DNA of 35,350 nt from Bacteroidia bacterium (GTDB lineage: Bacteria; Bacteroidota; Bacteroidia; Bacteroidales; VadinHA17): the NCBI GenBank assembly GCA_026391555.1, contig JAPLEB010000102.1, forward strand, positions 1 through 35,350. The letters are read 5' to 3'. Under the pieces are notes generated by a model, which worked only from the letters and a program-made list of their open reading frames with translations, did no database searches and had not been told where the DNA came from. Positions within the stretch are counted from its first letter, which is position 1. The number at the start of each line of letters is the position of its first letter. A program made the position numbers and the translations under genes. Positions 16,138-22,503 of the stretch are shown here, one piece after another.

Positions 16138-18009
16138 TTATATTTTTATCATACTTATCAAAACAACTCCATGGTGGTTTATTGTTGTTTCGAATGACCC
16201 GTCAAATTCACCTAAATCTTTTTGTCTCCAGAGATCACGTATTTTCCACTTTCCTTTCAGACCAACTTTGGCAAAATCGAATACAAACTGCTTTGGCTGC
16301 TCACTTCCCCAGCGAAAGTATGATTGCGGTGTTTTGCCAAAGTCATCTGTGTTAAAAAGTCCGACAGCAAAAGAGCCATCTTCCATTGGTTTTGCCCAGA
16401 ACTGAACGCCATTCTGATCCGCGACAAATCTTGCAGGTTTTCCCAGTGGGTCCTGATTCACTTCAATAACTTCGTCGTTGGTAAGCAAGTTCAACGAAAA
16501 ATCATCCAATTGTTCAATGGGACAACCAATAAGCAATGGTGCGGCCAGCAAACTAAATAAACTAAAATGGCTATATTGTTCGTCGGGAGTAAGGCGGGTA
16601 GGATGCAATTCAGTGCCGGTGGTCACATTCCCCAGGATCAGCATGTCGGGATCGTTCCAATGCCCGGGACCGCCGAACGGAGCCCACTTGTCGATGGTAA
16701 ATGCCGAAGTATACAGACTTAACCAGCTATCGCGGATGTCGGGTCCTGTGCGCCATGCATTCGACACTCTGGCCCAGTCTTTTGCGTTCTCAAACGGAGC
16801 TGAATTGGATAAGCTAAACAGAATATCCCTGCCGGATTTTTTCAATGCATCTGACATCCGTTCAGCCGAATTCAGTTCTATGCGCCAATCATATTTCCCG
16901 GCATAACCTGCATAGGTCGAAATCCAGGGGGTCGAGTAAATGCCGAGCTTTAAGCCCATTGCATGGATGTTGTCAATCATTTTCTTAAACTCCGGGAATT
17001 TTTCGTTAGCCTGCAGGGCGTTAAGCTTTCCCCCGCGCTGTCCTTCCCAGGTATCGTCGATGTTGATGTACGTCCAGCCATGATTGCTCAGTCCCATACT
17101 CACCATGGCATTGGCTGAAGCAATTACTTTTTCTCCGTCAATATTCCTTGCCCATGAATTCCAGCCGTTCCAACCGATTGGAGGGGTGAGGGCAATAGTG
17201 TCGCCAATCACAATTTTTAGTGGTTTAACTGACTCTCCAAAGACGTTTTTTGCCTTAAGAGTGGCCAGATAAGTGCCTTTTTTGGTGACTTTCCCTGTAA
17301 TTAAACCTGTTTTTGAGTCTAATACCAGTCCTTTTGGTAAATTCTCAGAAGAGAATTCAACAGGACGGTCTCCGGTTGTTGCTATTGTATAAAGGAATGG
17401 GTTGCCCGGAGTAGCACCAAATATCCTTGCTGAATTGATTTTTGGTGTTTTAGCCGGAGGTGGTGTCAGAATGTATTTTTCTCCATTATTTGGTATGGGC
17501 TGAGGAGCATTTTCATCCAACATTACTAATTTTGCATCTGCCCAATCGGAATAGGTTCTGCCATAGCCCTCATCCTCCAGGCTGACAGTTACCAGAAGTC
17601 CAAGGCGTTGAATCCCTGAAAGGTTAGCGCTTACTTTTTTGGGGGCATCGCCCACTTTCATCGCACCGCTTTCGAAAAGGACTTTTTGATCACCAAGTAC
17701 GTAAAACTGAACGAGCATATTTTTGTTTCCCTTATCGTCGGCACCCACCATTGCTGAAAATTGCTCTGCTTTCCCATTCAGCAGGAAGGAAAGAACACTA
17801 ACCGATTGCACGCCAATCCCTCTTTCGAAATAGTGACCTGCCAGCCGGATAGAATCGCCACCTGCACTTTTCTTTGCTGAAACCGAAGGGATCCCTTCTG
17901 AAAAGGTTTGTATTTTCAGGTCATCCAGCCATATATTGGTGGTTTTTGGGGTGCAGCCCCCGGAAACTATATAAAAAAAGACAATTAATAATCTGATGGC
18001 CTGTTTCAT
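16138..18009 (-). CDS. GH27 alpha-galactosidase paralogue with an internal in-frame deletion, possibly inactive
   Basis: Second NPCBM-Ig-GH27 copy, 623 residues from the ATG at 18009. A longer frame upstream is open, but this ATG forms a TAATG overlap with the preceding stop and opens directly onto a hydrophobic signal ending at Cys19 (VSGGC), so I prefer it. Domains run in the same order as in the neighbour: NPCBM about 25-165, Ig-like 195-270, barrel from LTPPIGWNGWNSWA (274-287). The two proteins align almost gap-free except at 371/372, where YAGYAG joins directly to KYDW. The neighbour has 46 extra residues there, including the helix and strand ALQMAEWGFDYL that lead into the nucleophile. 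The nucleophile (D374) and RTGPDIRDSW survive, but a core element of the barrel is gone. It may be inactive, misfolded, retained for binding, or an assembly error. Confidence 0.87.
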   Translation of the reverse strand: MKQAIRLLIVFFYIVSGGCTPKTTNIWLDDLKIQTFSEGIPSVSAKKSAGGDSIRLAGHYFERGIGVQSVSVLSFLLNGKAEQFSAMVGADDKGNKNMLVQFYVLGDQKVLFESGAMKVGDAPKKVSANLSGIQRLGLLVTVSLEDEGYGRTYSDWADAKLVMLDENAPQPIPNNGEKYILTPPPAKTPKINSARIFGATPGNPFLYTIATTGDRPVEFSSENLPKGLVLDSKTGLITGKVTKKGTYLATLKAKNVFGESVKPLKIVIGDTIALTPPIGWNGWNSWARNIDGEKVIASANAMVSMGLSNHGWTYINIDDTWEGQRGGKLNALQANEKFPEFKKMIDNIHAMGLKLGIYSTPWISTYAGYAGKYDWRIELNSAERMSDALKKSGRDILFSLSNSAPFENAKDWARVSNAWRTGPDIRDSWLSLYTSAFTIDKWAPFGGPGHWNDPDMLILGNVTTGTELHPTRLTPDEQYSHFSLFSLLAAPLLIGCPIEQLDDFSLNLLTNDEVIEVNQDPLGKPARFVADQNGVQFWAKPMEDGSFAVGLFNTDDFGKTPQSYFRWGSEQPKQFVFDFAKVGLKGKWKIRDLWRQKDLGEFDGSFETTINHHGVVLISMIKI

Positions 18010-19019
18010 TATGGTAATTTTTGGTAGTTTAAAATATCCGGAAAGTGTACACAAACCACTGGATGCATTGTATAAAGACGGTACGCATCTCCATCATAAA
18101 CCAAAACAGGACTGGATTTATTTTCGCGTAAAATGGGATTCTTTGAATATTTGACCCAATGGATCAGGTCATCTGATTTCGCCACACAAGAACTCCACTC
18201 GTGCCAGTCTTTATATGCTGAAGCATGATAATAAGCATAATAACTACCTTTGTATTTAATGATCTGGTCAACGGCAACTGCATATTTATCGTACAATTCA
18301 GGCCCCATCTTAATGACCGGCTCATCCTGCAAATTTGTCCAGACTTTTAAATCAGTGGAGACTGCCAGCCAGATTCCAAGGTCATCCCGTTCATAAAAGA
18401 GATACCACTTATCATTTTCAAGCCATATTGAAGGGGTACCAAAAGGTCCTTTAGACAGTGGCTGGCCATTACTATACCTTATATCCAACGGACCGTTCTC
18501 TTTCCAATGGATACGGTCAGCGGAGGTGAGCTGGTGGGCAATGTCGTCCTTCCCTTCAGCAAACATATAGTAGGTACCTTTCGACTTTATAACGCACATG
18601 TCTTCAACCCATCCGGCATCATAGATTGGATTATTTATATACCTTGTCCATGTGATTCCATCCTCAGAAGTTGCATAACCAAGATGACTTTCAGTCGCCT
18701 TTCCACTCTGCTTATTATAACCGGTATACCACAAGTGATACATTCCATCTTCTTTCAGAATATAACCTCTTTCCCTGATCATCTGATCCCATGAATTGGT
18801 ACCTGTGCCTGTAAATACCGGATTCTTTTCATAAGAGGTGAAATTTACCAATTCATCAGGAAATTTTGAATTACTTTTCTCCTTTGCCATAGAGGCTATG
18901 TTATCAGGACCGGCTTTAACCTGAGAAAAGACTATTCCGGTCAGGAACATAAGCATAATTGCTTTAATGTTCACTTTACGGTGAGTCAAATACTTTTCGA
19001 AAACTGTATTTATTTTCAT
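18009..19019 (-). CDS. Five-bladed beta-propeller glycosidase (GH43/GH32/GH117/GH130-like)
   Basis: A 336-residue exported protein; the signal peptide lies around residues 17-36 (AIMLMFLTGIVFSQVKA), so the start could also be Met22. Propeller blades are recognisable as repeated strand-turn units that pair a 'W/Y-hLaySeDlihW' element with a 'G.yYmfY' element: GYILKEDGMYHLWYTG (85-100), LGYATSEDGITWTRY (113-127), WVEDMCVIKSKGTYYMFAEG (137-156), TPSIWLENDKWYLFYERDD (195-213), VDQIIKYKGSYYAYYHAS (250-267) and VAKSDDLIHWVKY (279-291). Glu139/Asp140 and the Glu/Asp of YERDD are candidate catalytic acids. The exact family cannot be set by eye; exo-acting arabinosidase, galactosidase or anhydro-sugar hydrolase activities are all possible. 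The stop shares a base with the GH27 start (TAATG), so the two are probably translated together. Confidence 0.7.
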   Translation of the reverse strand: MKINTVFEKYLTHRKVNIKAIMLMFLTGIVFSQVKAGPDNIASMAKEKSNSKFPDELVNFTSYEKNPVFTGTGTNSWDQMIRERGYILKEDGMYHLWYTGYNKQSGKATESHLGYATSEDGITWTRYINNPIYDAGWVEDMCVIKSKGTYYMFAEGKDDIAHQLTSADRIHWKENGPLDIRYSNGQPLSKGPFGTPSIWLENDKWYLFYERDDLGIWLAVSTDLKVWTNLQDEPVIKMGPELYDKYAVAVDQIIKYKGSYYAYYHASAYKDWHEWSSCVAKSDDLIHWVKYSKNPILRENKSSPVLVYDGDAYRLYTMHPVVCVHFPDILNYQKLP

Positions 19020-19043
19020 ATACAGCCTGATTTACAAATTAAA

Positions 19044-20423
19044 TTAGCTTTTCCAAAGATCTTCCCCGTATTCCCATCCTTTGCGAACAGGTTCCTTAAG
19101 GTTAACATTAAATTCAGGATGATTGGTAACTTTCATATTTGCAGCATCATACTCTATGCGAGTATTGAATCGCTGAGCTAATACTCCTGTGAGGGACATC
19201 TCCACTAATTTTGTAGCATAATCGAAATTCGAACCCGGCAACGTACTATTTTTGATGGCATCAATCCATTCGCGCTGGGGATTTTCTTCAAGGACTCTTG
19301 GGATAGTTTGTGCCGGGAGATTTTTCTGAAATTCAGCCCATTCTTCACCAGGTAATAAAATTTTAGGATCATTTGGACGTCCGCCTGTCATAAGGCAATG
19401 CTTATCACCAACCATAATCATACCGCTTCCCGGCAACTTTTCAAGATTCCATTCCGGACGAAGTTCGGGTTTCAATCCGCCTTCGTGCCAGCGCATGGTA
19501 ACGGGACTTTTATCTCCACGTTTTGGAAAATCCCATCGAATAATGGCCTGGTCTGAAACAAATCCGGTATCAGGAACGGGTGACTTAAACTCAGTTTCAA
19601 CAACATCAGGCATACCCAAATCCAATGACCAGAAAGGAGCATCGAGCGTGTGGCAACACCAGTCGCCCAATTCACCATTGCCAAAATCGAACCAACTACG
19701 CCATGTTTTTGGGGCATAAATACCATTGTATGGTCGGTATGCTGCTGGTCCCAGCCACACATCCCAATCGAAATATTCAGGAATAGGCTGTTCTTCCGGC
19801 GGAAAACTTTCGGGCTTATCGAAGAACTTTCCTTTACCAAAGGTTGGTCCATCAAACCAGGCTATTACTTCGGTAACATTGCCCAATATTCCGGCTTCAT
19901 ACCATTCTCTTACCAGACGAATACCGTTGGTGGTATGCCCCTGGTTAGCCATTTGAGTAATTACGGAATAGTGTTTGGCAGCCTTCCGGAGGGTTCTTAA
20001 TTGCCAGATATTGTGAGCAAGAGGTTTTTCAACTATTACATGTTTGCCAAGTTCCATTGCAGCCATTGCTGCCGGGAAATGAGTATGGTCAGGAGTACAG
20101 ACCATCACTGCATCAATTTCTTTGTGCATCCGATCAAACATCACCCTGAAATCTTTAAAGAGCCTGGCATTTGGCATCGCTTTAAAACCTTCGGCAGCTC
20201 TGTTGTTATCAACATCGCATAATGCAACAATATTTTCGTTCCATTTTGGATCTTTCTGGTTAATTAGTTTACTCCAGTTCGATTTACCTCGTCCTCCTAC
20301 ACCTATAACTGCAATATTTAATCTGCTCGATGGGGAACAACTTATCAGGTTAGGAATAAAAAATGCACCTGCCGTAAATGCACCTGCAGACTTAAGAAAA
20401 TCTCTTCTTGTTGGTTTCATCAT
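19044..20423 (-). CDS. Tat-exported Gfo/Idh/MocA-family oxidoreductase (GH109-like)
   Basis: A 459-residue NAD(P)-dependent oxidoreductase. The N-terminus TRRDFLKSAGAFTAGAFF (5-22) is a twin-arginine signal, so the protein is exported folded with its cofactor, possibly as a lipoprotein (LISCS). The Rossmann domain starts NIAVIGVGGRGKSNW and includes CTPDHTHFPAAMAAMELGKH and the family hallmark VEKPLAHN. NQGHTTNGIRLVREW and HEGGLKPELRPEW are typical of the large Bacteroidota clade of these proteins. Family members oxidise or epimerise sugars, or act as GH109-type glycosidases through a transient NAD+-mediated oxidation. Its place inside a degradation operon suggests action on a released or chain-end sugar in the periplasm. 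The start is 40-47 bp downstream of a promoter-like octamer. The reaction is not determinable here. Confidence 0.92.
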   Translation of the reverse strand: MMKPTRRDFLKSAGAFTAGAFFIPNLISCSPSSRLNIAVIGVGGRGKSNWSKLINQKDPKWNENIVALCDVDNNRAAEGFKAMPNARLFKDFRVMFDRMHKEIDAVMVCTPDHTHFPAAMAAMELGKHVIVEKPLAHNIWQLRTLRKAAKHYSVITQMANQGHTTNGIRLVREWYEAGILGNVTEVIAWFDGPTFGKGKFFDKPESFPPEEQPIPEYFDWDVWLGPAAYRPYNGIYAPKTWRSWFDFGNGELGDWCCHTLDAPFWSLDLGMPDVVETEFKSPVPDTGFVSDQAIIRWDFPKRGDKSPVTMRWHEGGLKPELRPEWNLEKLPGSGMIMVGDKHCLMTGGRPNDPKILLPGEEWAEFQKNLPAQTIPRVLEENPQREWIDAIKNSTLPGSNFDYATKLVEMSLTGVLAQRFNTRIEYDAANMKVTNHPEFNVNLKEPVRKGWEYGEDLWKS

Positions 20424-20462
20424 TGTTTTATGGTTTTAATGTTTTAATCGATAAATTTAGAA

Positions 20463-20470
20463 CAAAAATA
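20463..20470 (-). promoter_or_regulatory. Candidate Bacteroidota -7 element upstream of the oxidoreductase gene
   Basis: On the minus strand TATTTTTG lies at 20470-20463 and matches the Bacteroidota -7 consensus TAnnTTTG exactly, about 40 bp before the ATG at 20423. A TTTG that could be the -33 box is 31 bp upstream, too far for the usual 19-21 bp. At the correct distance only GTTC is found. The region is AT-rich, so a chance match is possible. If real, it would restart transcription after the eroded segment. Confidence 0.3.
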
Positions 20471-20531
20471 TTTAATTTGAATTTATTGAACCGGAAGGGA
20501 GCAAAACAGATGCTTTCAGAAAAGGAACTTC

Positions 20532-20600
20532 CTATGCCTTCTCGATAGTCGTTACCTGGCATAGAGCAATAATCAGAAAGAGAGATATTTGATTTTTCAT
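20532..20600 (-). pseudogene. Orphan signal peptide: 22-codon remnant of a secreted protein gene
   Basis: An ATG at 20600-20598 begins a 22-codon frame, MKNQISLFLIIALCQ followed by seven more residues, then TAG at 20534-20532. The sequence is a textbook Bacteroidota export signal (Lys/Asn start, hydrophobic core, Gln after the core), but no mature protein follows. The ATG overlaps the stop of the upstream GH3 remnant as ATGA, the same coupling used between intact genes in this operon. The most likely reading is the beginning of a secreted enzyme whose body was deleted or cut by a stop. A translated leader peptide is the alternative. Confidence 0.5.
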
Positions 20601-20869
20601 CCGTACAAAATTATTTTTAATATGTCGGATGGAGCTCTCATGTTGATTTTGTTCATGCAAGCCAACCTTGGAATGCCTGGTGAACTGGCAATCAAAAGGC
20701 TTATTTTTTCCTCAACAGAAAGTTGATACAGCAAATCAATTATGCGCTCATGCTGAGGGGCATTTTCGTTTCGGAATAGAGGTAAACTTTGGCCAAAGCC
20801 CTGATTAACAAAAACTGAAATCAAGCATATTAAAATGCTAAATTTGAGTAAGTTAATTTCTCTTTTCAT
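20597..20869 (-). pseudogene. GH3 remnant: N-terminus fused to a short tail
   Basis: From the ATG at 20869 this frame gives 90 residues (an upstream GTG at 20893 is less likely). The signal peptide ends NQGFGQ. The mature start PLFRNENAPQHERIIDLL, then LSVEEKISLL and PGIPRL, is the unmistakable N-terminus of GH3 beta-glycosidases, which normally run past 700 residues. After IPRL the expected block containing NEALHG is missing. A tail ending APSDILKIILYG then runs to a TGA that overlaps the next ATG. The tail is faintly like GH3 C-termini (SSDI.LK), so an internal in-frame deletion is possible; a random out-of-frame tail is the alternative. The gene cannot encode an active GH3. It sits 23 bp after the GH28 stop. 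Confidence 0.75.
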
Positions 20870-20892
20870 TACTGATTTATCGTATTGGTTCA

Positions 20893-22476
20893 CTATTTTA
20901 AGTTCGTTTTAATAACACCCTTTTCCTGACTAACCGGAATCATCAGGTTTTTAGTTGTAATGTCCGACGAATTGTTAAAAAGGACAACAGGCAATTCTTT
21001 AACGGCAGGAATATCTACACCAACCATTTCAATCCCTTTCACATCATCAAAAACGAATGCAGGGCGAAAATCATCCTCAACATAGCTCACTTTTACATTT
21101 TTCATTTTAACTCCTTCAGCATGGCGCACATAAAAGCCCCATGAAGGCAGCTCCCCAAACATCGAAAACTCGGGATAATTGGCTTCGTTTTCAGGAATTG
21201 AGGTAATCTTATTTAGAGGAATATACGCTATTTCTTTGCTGGCCATTCCGCCATAGCTGATTTCCACATTCTCGATAGTCACATCCTGAACGGGGTATCC
21301 CGGAATTCCAACTATGGAAGAAGGGATCAGGTTGTAGGGTAAAAACGGGTGTCCGTAAATGTGAAAATGAGAGGGCCGTTTGGGCATTTTATCCTCCCCC
21401 GGACGAAGATGATCAGGTGGCCCTTCTATTGGATAACCCTGGTCGGGCTTGTAAAGAGGGATCTCTGCTTTAATATTGGCGATGTAAACACCTTTGAGTG
21501 TTCCAACTTTACTCTCCTGATTCCGGTGTCCGCGGCGGATAAAAATGGCATTACCTGTATTCTTTGCCACAACATTTTGAATATCTATGTTTTCCAGCAC
21601 TCCCCCATCAACCGATTCGATAGCAATGGCTGAGCGGTAGGTGTCAAAAACAGTAAGATTGCGTACTTTGATGTTTTTAAAACCTCCGGTTGAAGCTGTA
21701 CCCATTTTAAATCCACTGGCGCTGGAGCGAACAGTGCAACTGTCGATCCATACATTCTCGCAAAGGGAATTAGGATTTTCAGATTTCAGGCAAATACCGT
21801 CATCAGCCGAGTTGATAAAACAATTGGTGATTCTTACATTTTGGCAATCCGTAATATCCAATCCGTCATTGTTCCAGTAAGCAGTGCTTTGAACGGTTAT
21901 CCCATGAATGATAACATTGTTGCACTCGCGGTAATCCTGAACCCAGCCTGAAGCATCTTTTAGTGTGATTCCCGATACATTTATTTCAGAGCATGAATCA
22001 ATTGCAAGAATCATAGCCCTGTGCCCCGGCCTTTTTACCAGCCAGATTGTATCTTCTTTTATTTCGCCACTTCTGAGTTTTTGGAACACATCCAACATAA
22101 GCTCTTGTCCCTGCCCATCAAGAATACCAGTACCACTGATCGATACCTTTGTCTGATTTTTTGCCCTGATAAGTGCCCGGCGGTCATTGCCGTAATCTGA
22201 AAGATCAGGTGATCCCAGAAGACAGGCACCCTGTTCCAAATGCAAATCAACACCCGATTTCATAAATATTGTTCCGGTCATGAAGTTTCCGGGAGGAACA
22301 ATTAGCCTCCCACCACCGGAAGCCGAAATCTCATCGATTGCCTTTTGAATATAAGCAGCATTATTTGTTTTCCCATCTGCTATTGCACCATAGGAGGTAA
22401 TTAGATTTTCATTTTTTGTCTTGCACCCGATCGCGGAACAAAGCAAAAGGATTAAAATTGGCCATCTTGTTTTCAT
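20893..22476 (-). CDS. GH28-like right-handed beta-helix lipoprotein with non-canonical active site
   Basis: A 527-residue predicted lipoprotein (lipobox SAIGC, Cys18). It opens with the pectate-lyase-like entry SYGAIADGKTNNAAYIQKAI (28-47) and GGGRLIVPPGNFMTG (54-68), followed by many beta-helix turns (ISGTGILDG, NNVIIHGITV, NVRITNCFINS, NVWIDSCTVRS, NIKVRNLTVFD). The three catalytic Asp positions of GH28 are present: NNDGLD (D204) and ADDGICLKS (D225, D226). The GHG histidine motif is replaced by SASGFKMG (252-259), and no RIK follows. GH28 covers polygalacturonases, rhamnogalacturonan hydrolases and related exo-enzymes. With the substrate-binding His, Arg and Lys changed, the substrate is probably not plain homogalacturonan. 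The fold is certain; the activity is open. Confidence 0.85.
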   Translation of the reverse strand: MKTRWPILILLLCSAIGCKTKNENLITSYGAIADGKTNNAAYIQKAIDEISASGGGRLIVPPGNFMTGTIFMKSGVDLHLEQGACLLGSPDLSDYGNDRRALIRAKNQTKVSISGTGILDGQGQELMLDVFQKLRSGEIKEDTIWLVKRPGHRAMILAIDSCSEINVSGITLKDASGWVQDYRECNNVIIHGITVQSTAYWNNDGLDITDCQNVRITNCFINSADDGICLKSENPNSLCENVWIDSCTVRSSASGFKMGTASTGGFKNIKVRNLTVFDTYRSAIAIESVDGGVLENIDIQNVVAKNTGNAIFIRRGHRNQESKVGTLKGVYIANIKAEIPLYKPDQGYPIEGPPDHLRPGEDKMPKRPSHFHIYGHPFLPYNLIPSSIVGIPGYPVQDVTIENVEISYGGMASKEIAYIPLNKITSIPENEANYPEFSMFGELPSWGFYVRHAEGVKMKNVKVSYVEDDFRPAFVFDDVKGIEMVGVDIPAVKELPVVLFNNSSDITTKNLMIPVSQEKGVIKTNLK

Positions 22477-22503
22477 TTTAAAAATTTTTTATGAGGTTTG
22501 ATT

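Larger units (their letters stand above)
14122..18009 (-). repeat. Tandem duplication of NPCBM-GH27 genes
   Basis: Two same-direction copies (14122-16134 and 16138-18009) share domain order and near-identical stretches, most strikingly in the C-terminal quarter. On the plus strand TTGGCAAAATCGAATACAAA occurs in both (14249-14268 and 16269-16288). Divergence is greater in the N-terminal half. The copies are separated by 3 bp. The arrangement indicates a tandem duplication followed by divergence and a deletion in the upstream copy. Confidence 0.9.

Noticed and set aside
18010-18054. A 15-codon N-terminal extension of the shorter GH27
   Set aside because: It overlaps the end of the propeller gene and precedes the signal peptide. 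The ATG at 18009 gives the expected lipoprotein signal and a TAATG overlap.
20532-20564. Inverted repeat CTATGCC/GGCATAG with a 19-base loop, considered as a terminator
   Set aside because: The stem is only 7 bp, the loop is long, and no U-run follows on the transcribed strand.
20870-20893. GTG start for the GH3 remnant
   Set aside because: The ATG at 20869 opens directly onto a standard signal peptide (MKREINLL...); the extra eight residues add nothing recognisable.
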